From Lineus longissimus (lineage: Eukaryota; Nemertea; Pilidiophora; Heteronemertea; Lineidae), in assembly GCF_910592395.1 (NCBI RefSeq), contig NC_088321.1:1054001-1118000 (forward strand): a DNA stretch of 64,000 nt, written 5' to 3'. The translations under genes and the position numbers were made by a program. Of the stretch, positions 17,399 through 30,029 are shown piece by piece. Below the pieces are notes generated by a model that was given only the letters and a program-made list of their open reading frames with translations, did not search any database and was not told where the DNA came from. How positions within the stretch are numbered: position 1 is the stretch's first letter; each line of letters opens with the position of its first letter.

Positions 17399-20300
17399 CT
17401 ATTTAGAGGCAGCCTTCTTCGGCATGTACGCCCCAAGGCAACTGTTCAAATCCGTCCCCAGAACGTGGCCCGCCAAGTCATCCTCCGTTTCAAAAACCTG
17501 CTTACAACTTGTACACTTCATCCTGCAGTGGGCAACATGTTCCTCCAGCTCCACGGCGCTACGGAAAATCTCCTTGCAGGCAAGACAAGACAACTGACTG
17601 CAGTCGTGCTGTGTGAGCAGTTCCGTCGTGTCGAAGTTCTTCAGGCAAGTTGTGCATTCAAACCTCACAACGATGCCAGAATTTGCAGCAAAGTTTTCAA
17701 AATTTACGAAATCTGCATCGCAGAACCTACAGCGCCATTTGCTGTCCTCCTCGAGTTTTTTTTCCAATCCGTAGCTACCACACCCTGGGCATTTCTTCCT
17801 CCCCATAGCCTTACAGTCGTGCGCCTTGAACTCTTTTTTAGAGCCGAAGTTCCCGCCGCAACCGGAGCAGTGGATCCAGTTTCCGGCCTTGCACATCCGC
17901 CCCTTCAAGTCACTATCTGCGCCGAATGAGTCGCAATAATGATCAGCCAGATCTTTCTGCGTTCCGAAGACATAAAAGCAACAAAGGCATTCAGATAACT
18001 TTGGCTCCATGACATCCTCTACTGACTTATGTTTCAGTTCAACTTCACCTGTCACCGTCTCGTGATACCGCTGCACAAAACGACAAAAGCTGTTCTTGTG
18101 AGAAATGAAACCTTTCCTTGTCGCAAACTTCTTGTCGCATTTCTTACACTCATACCTAGCGGGATTGCAGCGGTGTTTCCGTGCCGACATAACGTGATGG
18201 AACTCGGTACCGCACCGAGTGCACACAAACGTTTGCGGTACAGTGCATTTATGATTCTTCTTGTGGAACTCTCTGCCACATTTCGAACAATCGAAAACTT
18301 CCCTGCCGCAAAATTTCCCCTCAAGATGCCAACGGTACAGGTCTTTCGTTGGGAATCCCTTCTGACATTCTGGACAAGTTATAGATGCTGATGCCCATTC
18401 TCCACACACCTTGTAATGCTCACGCAAAAACCTCCGACTCTGTACCTGTTTCGTGCATTTCTGACATCTAAAGACTTGCTTGATGCAGCACAAGTGCTGT
18501 TGGTAGTTCTTCTGCGTGACGAAACGACGTTTGCAACGCTCGCACTTGCAGTAGGTCTTAGTACACGGATGCCTCCTCAAACTCTTTCTGTTCCTATACT
18601 GTTTCCCACAAAGTTTGCAGTCAAAGATGGACTTCAGCACCTTACACTGATGATTTGAAAGATGCTTCGAAGTGTCAAAGCGGCGTTTGCAGTTATCGCA
18701 CCCGAATGGTTTCAAGGCGCAAGAAGGTTCATGCACCGACAAGTTTTGATGGTTTCTAAATGTCCTCCCGCAGAGGTTACAGACATGGACTTCTTTCTGA
18801 GAAGTACCAAGTTGCTTGGAAACTTTATCAGAGTTACTAGTTTTTGTCTGCGCCTTTTCAGCTTTCGAATCATTCGCTCTGCCCACGGCACTACTAGCCG
18901 TAGGGCGACCTCTCTGAGCCTTTGGGATATTCTCCAATAGCTTTACTCCCCTATCAGCAATGCTGAGTTTTGTGCTAGCTTTTTTAGCCTTTGGTGCACG
19001 TCCCTGTTCCTCAAGCCCACTATCAGATCCGCACGCTCTTTTGCGAGGAGTTTTTGCCAGTGGGATATTGTCTTCTTCCTCCGAGTCATCATCTTGTGCC
19101 TTGCGAAATCCACAATCTGTGCCCAACCCAAAATCAGAACTCCTAGTACCTGTCCTACTTGCAGGACTTGCCAGGGCTTTCTTTGCCTCGGGGACACCAC
19201 TGCAGGCATTGCGAAGAAAATGCTCGGCAAATTCCATCTCGGATTTGAACACCTCTGCACATTTCGGACAAGCCAACGTCTTCGTGGAGGCAGCACAATC
19301 GTGTTTCAATAGATGATCCCTCGACAAAAACACCATCTCACATTTTGAGCAGACGACACAATGTGCACAGACGTCATCGATCAGATGCTGGCCCAGATCC
19401 GCTGCTTTCTTGAACTGCAAGTTGCACTGTGGACATTTTAACTTCCGTGCCTGGTGGCACTCGCCCGTTTCATCATGATAGGTCAATTCATCCATCGTCT
19501 GGAAGACCTTATCACAATCTCCACAAACGAAATTTCGTCGGACATGCTTTTTGATGTGCACATTCAGCTCCTTCTGTGACGCGAATTTCGTTGCGCAAAC
19601 ATTGCAAGCATAGACAGGGATCAGTCGAGCATGATCGCGGACATGTTTTGAATAAGTGTCCAATGATCTGAAGGCCTCTTGGCAGACCCCACATTTCCAG
19701 AATGCAACCGAGAGCGTATGTGACAACAAATGTTCTTGTAGGCCGGTAGCATTTTCGTAAGATGTCGAACACTTTTGGCAAGTGTAGGTCTTCTGCTTAG
19801 AAACGTTTGGTCCCGATTTGACAGGTCTCTTCTCTGTGACCTTTTCCTCAGCCAAGTGTTCATTGGCTACCCCAAAGCGTTTCTTTTTCGGTCGACCACG
19901 AATACGTTTTTCCCTCACTTCTTCACCAACTGCTACGGTTTTGGGGCTCTCATTTGTGTTGACACTGGTACCAGCAGGAGCATCAGTAGGCACGGTTACA
20001 GCACCAGTAGTTGCAGATGTAGCATCGGTAGTCAAGGTCACAGCATCAGTAGTCGCAGTCAGAGAGTCGGTAGTTGCCGCAAAGGCGTCAGTAGCGTCCA
20101 GGCCACTTTCATTATCCCTTCTTGCAGTAAGTTTCTTTGCAGCATCCAGACCAAGTTTCTCCATCAAATCTAACTTTTCTAGTAGAACAACTGGAATTTT
20201 GTCAGTTTTTGTCAATTTTGCAGCAAGACTTTCCTCTCTAGCTTTTTCTGCATCTTGACTTTCATCATTCTCCTCCCGACCAACATCCTCCTCTTCTTCA

Positions 20301-23300
20301 TCATTATCCTTGTCTTTGCCATCATCATCAACTTGAGAGGTACAGTCACCAGCAAAATCTCTCGCAGACATTTCACCAAGGCGAGCATGATTCCGAATAT
20401 GTGCCTCAAACAATACACTATCGCTCGTAAGTGTCTCGCATTGCGGACATTTAAAGTTCTTCTTCAGCCTTCCCGTACGCCAACACATCATGTGGTGTCC
20501 CAAATGCGTGAGAAAGTCACAATGAATAGACTGTGAACAATACAGACACTGCCATTTCGTTCCTTTGAAATGCGACGCAGTGTGTTCGGAAAATTCTGCT
20601 AAAGTTTCAAAAATGCTTCCGCAGATCGTGCAAGACCTACGACTGGGGTTATATCCAAGTGACACTTCATCAGAACTCAATCTACCCTTCGAAACACTGT
20701 TTGGACTTCCCGTATTCGTCAAATCCACCTTCCTATTTCCATCTTTTGATGCTATTTCATCGACCTTCGGACCTGCCACCTTGTTTTCAACGCCTGCACC
20801 AACGGTACTATCATCTTGTTCCTTTGACGTTGCAATCTTGTTCCCGACATCAGGACCAGGTGACGCTACCTCATGGCTTGAGTCTTTAACACCTTTGTTC
20901 TTTATCAACGTCCGCAAGACCTCCTTCACAGACGGCGAGGCCAGGATCTTCTTCTTCACTTGGTGCGTCAGCCTCTCTTCCGGTTTGAAAAGTGCGTCTG
21001 TGGACTGATCAGGTACGGCCAGATGTTTTGGATCTGATTTATACTCAATTACAACGTTGGTTAGATTCGGTTGTCCTGGCTTTGACGTAATCTGTAACTT
21101 TTTAATTCCAGACAGATTCTGCGTCTTTCTTGTCTGAATTCCGGAACCGGAGGGGGTCTGTACCCGAGCCTGACTTCCTTGATTTTTGATTGTTCCACTT
21201 GTCACCTCCATGGATACATCATCATCATTGTTGTCGTCAAAGCTTGAAGGAACCTGATTATCATCATCATCATCACCAAAACCAGACCCTCCACTATGTC
21301 CATCATCATCATCATCATCGTCATCCTGACCACTCGCACCAACAAAATCATCTTCTTGGTCTTCATCTTTAGGATCATCATCCAGTTCATCCCCGGACAC
21401 GAATTCCTCATCAAACCGGATCTTGGGCACCGACCTCCTCCCCGACTTGGTTCTTCTGATTCCAATATCTGCTTGATCTTCATCTTCACGATCATCATCC
21501 AGTTCATCCCCGGACACGAATTCCTCATCAAATCGGAACTTCGGTACCGACCTCCTCCCAGACTTGGTTCTTTTTATTTCAATCTTCCTCCTCTTAGCCA
21601 ACCCCGAACTCTTTGCACGACTGCTCGAGCTTGACTCACCAAACTCCAAAACCTTTTTAATCGAACTTCTCTCAGTCCGCTTCACGGGAGAGTTTGGTTT
21701 TCGTTTTGTAGCAGATGCCCGATTCGTCTGAGCAGACGGCAAATTTTTCTCAGCAGACGCCTTGGAAAGATTTGTAGCAGCTTTCATTATGTCATCCGTT
21801 TCAGATGCCACATTACTGTCATCATATGATTCGTCGTTAGTAGTAAGTTTTGCGTTTTTGCTGGCAGCACCATTACTTGGCAACTTTCCGGAACGGATCA
21901 TGTTACGTAACGCTTCCGCATTGCTGGCAGTGGCAGATTTCTTTGCACTCGATGCAATGGGGATCACTCGAATCCCAGCAGGAAGGGCCGTTGGCAAGTT
22001 ATGAGCAGAATTCTTGGCTGGAGTGTCTCGGGAAGATGATACAGCAGAATTCTTCGAATTGACCATTTTAGACAAATGACCTTTCAATTCATTCAAATTG
22101 ATAACAGTTGGCGACTTGGCCTTTACAACATTTGGCGTTGTAGCATGTATGGCCTGGTCTCCATCACCTGGCGTCTTCGGCTGACCGAGCGAAATGAATC
22201 CATGAAGCTGATTGGTGCCAGGTTTAATCCCGCTCAGTGTCAAAGTAAACCGTGGTACTTTTGCCTCAGCATCACCAGCCGAATTGGGCAGGGTAACTGT
22301 CTTCCCACCCGCCGGAAACAATGGACGCGGCGTTTGCAGGCAGACAGTATTCCCTTCGGCACTCTTTAAAACCGCTCCAACAGCCAACATCGGATTCATG
22401 GCCTTCTCAATTACAATATGCGTCGATTTAATAGGCCGACCTACCTGATCAGCACGCGTCCCCATGTCAGTCAACATCTTTTTGATCGCGTCTGCACTCG
22501 CATCAGAATCGCTATCACTTCCTGCTGGGACTTTCTTTGCCTTTGTTCTTCCTGGTCTCACTCGCTTCCGTGCGGCCGTAGGGCTGTTGCCTTTCGACCC
22601 TGGCGAACGCCCCATCCTCCCAGACGTCATCTCCTCACCTTTTAATTTTTTCTTCCGTCGCCTCTCAGCCTTCTCCGGATGCTTCAGCCCCTGCTCTTCT
22701 TTCTCTTTCTTCCAGTCCGCCAATAACTTCTCATCCTCCGCAATCATGACGGGATCCAACTCTTCGTCGTCCGAAATCAGGAAATCCTTGGCGGTGAAGC
22801 GCATGCCTTCCCATCTTTCCATAATCGCGACCGGATCATGAAACTCCTTATTGAAATAGACAAGTGTGGGCTGCTTAATTGCAACCACTGGTTCTGTGGC
22901 TTTCTCCCCAGACTCCAATTCTCCCAACTCTTCGCTTGACTTGCCCTCTGCTGGTTTTTCAGCCGGCTCTTCTTCCGGACCCACGTGAGCAGATTCCGCG
23001 GCTGCCGCTACACGCTGTGTACTATACGTCGCGTAAATCGTCTCAACGCTATCCTCAATGTTTTCATTCTCAATCAAAACATGGCGTCGCAAAATCTTAT
23101 TGTAGCCATCGTAGGCCTCCTTTTCAGCAGTACTCGGAGGCGACCATGACGTGTTCACTCTAGACCAAGTTGTGTTCAACTTAGACCCTTCCTCGTTCAT
23201 TTTGAACCCAGTCGCGACCAACGGTGACCCAGCAATATCTAAACTAGACTGTTTACCCTTTAACAGACACCCTTGGACATGCTCCTCAACTGTCGTTCGC

Positions 23301-26300
23301 TTGTCAAACTTCTTTTCACAATTGACGCACTCGTATGTGAATTTCCCTTTGCCTTCGCCTTTGTCGATTTTATAAAACTCAGCCAAACTTGGACTCTCGC
23401 CAGACTCGGACAGCACAGTGCATGTCGACACATGGCCTTCCATCTTTGACTTCTCGTCAAACTCCGCACGGCAATAAGCACAAGTGTAGACACAACTCGC
23501 TGTGTCTGTGCTCAAGACGTTCTCAATGACCATCTGGATGGTGCCAGTGTTCTCATTCTTCATCAGTGTCTTCTTACTTGTGTTGTGCACCTCACCAACA
23601 TGATCCTCGAGCCGTTGACGCTTCTCGAAATACTTCTCGCACAGCCGACATTTATAGATATACGGCACATCATGCTCTTGACGCATATGGTATCTCAGAT
23701 TCTGCAACATGGAAAAATTCACTCCGCAGTATGTACACATCACCTCGACTGGGGCGGCCTTTCTTTTCCCCTTCAAAACCACTTTCTCCTGCTTCGGGAT
23801 GATGATATTTTCAGAACTTTTGTCACCGGCTGGAATCTCTGACCCTGGTACGTCTTGTATTTCTGATTCCTTGGGTGCTGGTTGCCACTTTTTCCCTTGG
23901 CAGTAGTACTTCTCATGGTCTGCTAAATTCTCCAGGGAAGGAAATTTCAAACTGCACGTGGCACACTCGAGATTCCGACTCCCGTCTGGATGCTTCTCTT
24001 GGCGATGTTTCTGATGCCCGGTTGCCCCCAACGAAACCTCCCCACACAACACGCACGTCTTCCGAACATGAACCTTCATATGCAAATTCAAAATCTGCAC
24101 CGAAAAAAACCCACGCTTGCAAATCGGACACACGAAGCTCTTTCCGATTTTATGACCCCGCGAGTTAATATGATGACGCAGACTATCTTTAAACTTGAAC
24201 TTAATACAACAACGCTTGCATTCAAATTCTGAATTTTGCGTGTGAATTTTCATATGACTGTCCAAGTTCGATTCGGTATAAAAGCATTTACGACATTTCT
24301 CACATTCGATGGTCGGTTTGGGATGCTGTTCCTTGTGTTTCCGGTACTCATGATAATCGGAGAAATATTTTCCGCAGAGTCGGCACAATTTCGGCTTGTG
24401 CTCCTTCTTCTCACAATTTGCCGTATGAATTTTGAACTGCTGCAATCGACACAAGATCTTCCCGCACGTGCGGCACTCCAACTGTTTCTTCCGGGTATGA
24501 GTCAGAATGTGCTTCTCGTAAGCCGGTTTCCAAGTGAATACCATATCGCAATGCGCACACTTCTCATCAATATGCAGCTTGCGGTGAAAACCTAGAATGT
24601 GACTAGTTTTAAAAAACTGTCCACAGGTTGTACATTGGTATGGTTTTGTGTTTGAATGGGCCAACATGTGGTTGTTCAAATAACCCTGATGGGAAAACCC
24701 CCTCTGACACACCGGACATATCTTATCTTTTGCCGCGTGTACGGTCTTGAAATGAGCTTTCAGGCCTAACTCTATCGCGTATTCATAGTCGCATTCGTCA
24801 CACTTATGCATTTTTCTCCCAGACGCATGCGCCTCTTCATGCTTCACAAACTCATCCTGTTTACGGAAACTTCTTGCACAACTCGAGCATTTATAGCGGC
24901 ACTTTTTCGACTGGACGTAGTGTTCTGACTTCCAGTGCATGTCGCGGACGGTGCGAGATTCAAAGGAAGCGGCGCAGACTTTGCAGACATACGGCGGGCC
25001 ATTTTCATCCGCCTTCCGAGGAGGTGCTGAAAATAGAAAAATAGAGGAAAAAATAAAAAATGTCACTACGCCAAGAAGAAAAGGACATCTTAAAAACTCT
25101 TCCAAGACCACTCTCAAGACCTTTCTAATCAAAGCAGGGAAGGCACTGGAGTCCCACTTACCAGTACTATCCTTTGTTTTTGGGACCTGGGCCTTCTTTG
25201 TCGTCGACAGAGAAATCATACTGGGGTCAATCGTTTCCAAAATTTCTCCATCCTCCTGGCTTGCTCGACACAATTTGATTGTGGTTCTGCGGGTCTTCAC
25301 TTCCTTTACTGGACTTGGCGTTGTACTAACAATGCTCTGAAGCAAATAACAAAGATGAGAGAAGCCTCCTTTATAGTGGTCAACACTGCTGGCAGCCACG
25401 CAATAATAGGCCTAGGTTTGATCCCTGGGAGAACCAAGGATTGTTTTTCAGGATGACCAAGAATTGAAATTTGCTAGGCACAATTTGACAGTGTCCTTCC
25501 AGTTCCTGTGCTGGACTGGTGACAGTTGTACCACAAGTACTCTGATGAAATTAACAAACACAAGAGGAGCATTAAAGCCTAGGGGATAACACAAATGGCT
25601 ACCTGGACTGCTGAGCTCAGTTGCGAGTCGTACGGCGGGACAGGTTCTGTTGTTATTGTTGTCTCCTCGGCCGCGACAGCCTGCACTATGTCGATGACGT
25701 CATAATGGGGTGGATCAAGGGTGATGTAGTCCCCACTTGAAGTTGTTACCACTGAAAATTAAAAGTTGAAACTGAATTATAAATGAATGAAATCAAGTTT
25801 TCACATTGATTTCTGGGATTGAGAACTACTTGGACCTCCCTTACAGACCCCTCTCTATTAAGGACAACCTCTCTATTAAGGACACCCTCTCTATTAAGGA
25901 AACTAGTTTTGGTCCCAAATTGGTCGTTTGCATTCAATTTGACCTCTCTAATCAGGACACCTCTCTTTTAAGGACAGCACTTGCAAGTCCTGAGGGTGTC
26001 CTTAATAGAGAGGTTCTACTGTATACCCTGATCCAAGTGGCTTTTTCCATTGCAGAAACTTCGCCCAAAGTCAAATTTTGGACGACATTATTCCTCTGTT
26101 TACCAATTTCATTGATTAGCTTTCAATTATAAAAAACTTGTTCAGGGAGAACATCCATCCAACGTTTTACTCCCTGGCCTACTAAATACCCACCTTGGTT
26201 ATAATCCATGTCCAAAACCACCTCCTCTTTGGTATCGATAGGCACCGAGTCCTCAAGGATGACGCTCACACTTCCATCGGTTTGCTCCCCGACGGCAACA

Positions 26301-26601
26301 TGCTGGCTGCCCGACACCACTTGGTCTAAAATAGAAGACAGATGGCATTATTCATGGTAGGTTGGCAAAATATCATGCCTTCCGAACATTGTATCATTTT
26401 GACATGCTGTCACTGTGACAACACAGGCCTAATTGCACATAATAAACAAATTCTGGTCTTCCCTTGGGATGACCAATTGGCCCTCTACAAGACTATGATT
26501 GTCTTACCTTTGCAGGAGAGATGGTGAACAGCGGCCTCTTCTTGAGTGAGGAATATGCGATGACAAACTGTGCAGCTCCACGCCAAGACATGGGACGCCA
26601 T
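17399..26601 (-). CDS. Giant C2H2/C2HC zinc-finger protein, ~2,725 residues
   Basis: Coding exons on the minus strand: 26508-26601, 26194-26325, 25603-25751, 25162-25336 and 17399-25026. All borders are GT-AG and all phases agree (2,726 codons with stop). Exon 1 starts MASHVLAWSCTVCHRIF and encodes a C2HC finger. Residues about 32-190 are acidic and Ser/Thr-rich. About 17 fingers lie at 197-770. A long disordered region (770-1640) holds acidic runs, basic patches and a tandem duplication around RTKSGRRSVPK (~1340-1400). About 23 fingers lie at 1646-2720, most of the later ones ending H-x(2-5)-C instead of H-x-H. This suggests a nuclear DNA-, RNA- or protein-binding role; targets cannot be inferred. 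An uninterrupted frame continues upstream to 25399, but its first 21 codons lie in an intron containing a SINE and its next anomaly is an unspliced 135-bp intron, so I do not accept that start. I recognise no named orthologue. Confidence 0.85.
25027..25161 (-). other. 135-bp in-frame, stop-free intron in the giant zinc-finger gene
   Basis: Donor G|GTAAGTGG and acceptor TTTCTATTTTCAG|CACC are both strong. The length is exactly 45 codons and no stop occurs, so retention would keep the frame and add a hydrophobic stretch (LLGVVTFFIFSSIFLFS). Splicing gives the junction STG-A-PPRKADENG. Confidence 0.75.
25374..25470 (+). mobile_element. tRNA-derived SINE head, in intron of the giant zinc-finger gene
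   Basis: It carries AGTGGTCAACACTGCTGGC, CAGCCACGCAAT and the B-box-like GGTTTGATCCC. It matches the heads at 37741 and 58803. It lies between exons 25162-25336 and 25603-25751, antisense to the gene. Confidence 0.6.
25471..25541 (-). pseudogene. Relic duplicate of exon 25162-25336, 5' half
   Basis: On the minus strand, CAG|AGTACTTGTGGTACAACT and the following AGTCCAGCACAGGAA, then CAAATTGTGC, align with the true exon start CAG|AGCATTGTTAGTACAACG, AGTCCAGTAAAGGAA and CAAATTGTGT. The acceptor AG is kept, but no matching donor is seen and the translation (STCGTTVTSPAQELEG) has drifted from SIVSTTPSPVKEVK. It looks like a decayed exon duplication. Confidence 0.55.
25846..26023 (+). mobile_element. 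Pogo/Tc1-like MITE, copy 3, in intron of the giant zinc-finger gene
   Basis: Tandem CTCTCTATTAAGGACA motifs at the left, TTTGACCTCTCTAATCAGGA in the middle, and a right end TAATAGAGAGGTTCTACTG followed by TA. A terminal CAGTAGAAC with TA flank is typical of pogo/Tigger-type elements. It lies in the intron between exons 25603-25751 and 26194-26325. Confidence 0.65.
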
Positions 26602-27783
26602 CTTTCTTATCGAACGCGGAAACAATTGTGTGGTTGTGACGTCACTCGCTAGCTATGAATTCGTGTCACATCAAATGAAATCTGTCACAATCAGAATGTC
26701 TCTGGAAATGGAAAAGAACATCATTTATTATGGGCCTAATATTTGGCGTACAGTACACAGGAACAATAGTACGACTTTCGGAACGACTGTTCCGGATAAA
26801 GGCCTAGGCTATATGGCGATGGTATGGTTTGTGGGTAACTGACATGAACTCTAAGTCTAAGTCTAACGGCCCTGCGTTGCCTTATCAATGTATTGCAAAT
26901 CATGCATAAGTTGGGCCACCACAGCTGCATGCATCTTCATCCTTATATAACACTTGACGAAGTGTTATATAATACTTCTACTATGTTGTAGTCTCGCCAC
27001 CTGGTGGATTTTTGAGAATTTTTTTTTCTCGTCATCATCGAACATAGGCCTAAATGCAATTTTGGCAAACCAAGTGCCTCATATAATCCTCAAATTCGCC
27101 AAATGTGATGCATTAACGTGCAACTATTTTCAGTTCTGCACTACCACCGTGTCATAATAGTTCTTTACAACACTTAATTATCTTACAATATGAGCAAATT
27201 ACTCAGTACGAGGTGATAACAACGCACCCAAATGGAAAATCAAGAAAACGGTGGCCATCTTGGCGGTCTCGCCAAACAGTTTTCAATGTATTGGTCCGCA
27301 AGTAGTTCTTCACAAAAATATGCATTTCTAATCTTTTGAAGAGTTTATAATGATGTCCCTCCTGATGAATTCTGTTAATCACAGTTTTTGAATGCTTTAG
27401 TGCATTACTTAGGCACTGAAGCAATGATTTGGTGATTTCAATTATTTTATTGGGTCATCTGCGGACTACCAAATCCTGATTGGCAGTACTTTGGCTACAC
27501 TTATTTTACACTGTAAAATGTATTGTAAGACCTCCTCCTGACAGCGCAATTAAAAAGCTAAAGAATTATAAAATGAAATAATGGGGGCCTTGAAACCTTG
27601 ATGTATGCAATTTATTTAGCCTAGTTTCCACACATCTCGTGAATTGACTTGACATCGCCAGGGTCAGCCTGAGACATTGTCACAACAACCAGGGGCTAAT
27701 GTCACAACCAGGGGATGGCGCGTCCTTCTTCCAAGACATGAAAATTGAATATTGCATCTAATCATCTGTATAACTAAAAGAAG
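26602..27783. other. Upstream region of the giant zinc-finger gene
   Basis: The promoter should lie near 26602. A perfect hairpin is present at 26944-26971 (12-bp stem TATATAACACTT with loop GACG). No exon is recognised; the frame at 26570-26842 overlaps the first exon antisense and shows no motif. Confidence 0.4.
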
Positions 27784-28535
27784 CGACAGAGCCCCAGAGC
27801 TTTGAGGTCAGGGTGGTGTCCTTTGGGCAATAATCCTCTCTATTCTTCATTAGGGAGCAGGTCTGAAGCCACAGAGCCCCAGAGCTTTGTGGTCAGGGTG
27901 GTGTCCTTTGGGCAATAATCCTCTCTATTCTTCATTAGGGAGCAGGTCTGAAGCCACAGAGCCCCAGAGCTTTGTGGTCAGGATGGTGTCCTTTGGCCTG
28001 TATTCCCCTCTATTCTTCATAAGAGAGCAGGTCTGAAGCCACAGAGGCCCAGAGCTTTGTGGTCAGAGTGGTGTCCTTTGGCCAGATTTCCTCTCTATTC
28101 TTCATTAGGAAGCAGGTCTGAAGCCACAGAGCCCCAGAGCTTTGTGGTCTGGGTGGTGTCCTTTGGGCAGTAATCCTCTCTATTCTTCATAAGAGAGCAG
28201 GTCTGAAGACACAGAGCCCCAGAGCCTTGTGGTCAGGGTGGTGTCCTTTAGCCTGTATTCCTCTCTATTCTTCATAAGAGAGCAGGTCTGAAGCCACAGA
28301 GGCCCAGCGCTTTGTGGTCAGGGTGGTGTCCTTTGGCCAGTATTCCTCTCTATTCTTCATTAGGGAGCAGGTCTGAAGCCACAAAGCCCCAGAGCCTTGT
28401 GGTCAGGGTGGTGTCCTTTAGCCTGTATTCCTCTCTATTCTTCATAAGAGAGCAGGTCTGAAGCCACAGAGCCCCAGAGCTTTGAGGTCAGGGTGGTGTC
28501 CTTTGGCCAGTATTCCTCTCTATTCTTCATTGGGA
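27784..28535. repeat. Minisatellite, 85-bp period, ~8.8 copies
   Basis: Each unit contains ACAGAGCCCCAGAGCTTTG, TGGTCAGGGTGGTGTCCTTT, CCTCTCTATTCTTCAT and GAGCAGGTCTGAAGCC. First units start at 27786 and 27871. Variation is mainly at the TTTGGGCAATAATC/TTTGGCCAGTATTC segment. Confidence 0.92.
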
Positions 28536-29130
28536 GCACAATTTATTCAATTTCCAACTTCAGGAGTTAAAATAAATCACATAAACACAATTTACCAAGT
28601 ATAATTCTTGAATCAAATACCGCAGTTATTGATTGTTTATTGTACAATATCATAATCATTTTTTTAGTGACTTGAAAGACAACACAATAATAATATCTAA
28701 AACAAACAGTCTTGGAAACAAATTTCATAAGTTCATTAATTGCTTCAGACTGATATAAGCATTAAGCATGCAGATTAACAATTCATTTTTTTAAGTAAGA
28801 TAAGTTGACCCCACAACAAGAATTCATGATCAAAATTTTGCTGAAGTACTTTCAATCAAACTTAACCAGTCCATTTTGAATACCACTCACACTGCAAATT
28901 CATTGAACAGTTAAATTTTGAGTGGAAAAACAAGTCCCCCAGATATATGTTTTTCGTGAAGGAATGGCAGACTGATCCTGGAAAAGACGGATGGCTTGAA
29001 CAGAGATTGTCACTTGTGATTTGTCCCAAATACTATAGACGGCATCACCTTCAGATATCATTGGGGCACTAAAAAAGATTTCACCTCGTCTTTTCACCAT
29101 TCTGTCATGAAAAATATAGACATGTACGAA
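28536..29130. other. AT-rich spacer
   Basis: No gene or repeat boundary is recognised. The minus-strand frame at 28900-29136 lacks any known motif. Confidence 0.35.
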
Positions 29131-29497
29131 TAGCATTCCGCGAAGATGACGTCACTGCAGCTGCTGCCCTCTATTTCCCCATCGCTGAATTACAGGCAAT
29201 GTCGGACAAACATGCGGTTTCGTAATGGATTCAGGCTTTCTAACTAGGGCAGTTAGATTCAATCTGGCACATGTCCGAGTGTTGGAAATACTACACAATT
29301 GTTCTGAATATTTCTCTCTCTGACTCTATGGTATCATTCATGCTAAAAACAATGCAGGGTCAAAACTAATTGACTTTGAAATAAGCTCAAATGCGTAGAA
29401 ATAAGTGTCGATGTCCGACTGTCACGTGACTAAAACGTCATCAATATCTTATGCAAATGACCTTGTGAGCTATAAATAGTAACTTCGCGGAATGCTA
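29131..29497 (+). mobile_element. ~365-bp non-autonomous DNA element with 16-bp TIRs, copy A
   Basis: The ends are ATAGCATTCCGCGAAG (from 29130) and CTTCGCGGAATGCTAT (to 29498), with TA at each edge, which would fit a TA target duplication (Tc1/mariner-like). The body is repeated in inverse orientation at 40552-40900. No coding capacity is seen. Confidence 0.75.
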
Positions 29498-29498
29498 T

Positions 29499-30029
29499 TT
29501 AAAGTATGTACAGCATATCATAAAACATTAATGAATATTTACAAACATTGACAACTCCACAAATAGGTGAATGAGTTAAAGGCAGTGAGGATAGCTGATG
29601 AGAGGTATTTTAACATTTGATATCGCTCTGTTCAAATCGGGGGCATAGCATTAGCAACTTTTTGGTCACTTTAGATAATTTTCGGCCAAAATCACGGTCA
29701 AAAACTTATTTTGATTGTGACTTCTGCAGGGCCATTTGCCCCGCTCCCCAGCCAATGATGCCTGTGCAAATGCATCAACAATTTTTAGGGATAATCCCAA
29801 AAATTTAATAATCGACAGTATACCATAATCTCCTAGTACATCTGCTGGACATCAGCATGCATGGCAGTGAATGCACTTAATACACAACTTGACTACAGTG
29901 CTATAAGCTATAAGTATAATCAAGAACTCTTGCACTGTGACATAATCATATTTCCCGCAAATCCCGATTACCTATCGAAATAATTCAGGCCCAATGTTAC
30001 TATTTCAAAGTATCGTAATCTTATCGTCA
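29499..30029. other. Spacer 3' of the second zinc-finger gene
   Basis: It probably includes that gene's 3' UTR (minus strand). No other feature can be supported. Confidence 0.35.

Noticed and set aside
25337-25399. In-frame ATG at 25399 as the start of the giant zinc-finger protein (MAASSVDHYKGG)
   Set aside because: It lies in an intron next to a SINE; a strong acceptor at 25337 and three upstream exons with matching phases provide a better start at 26601.
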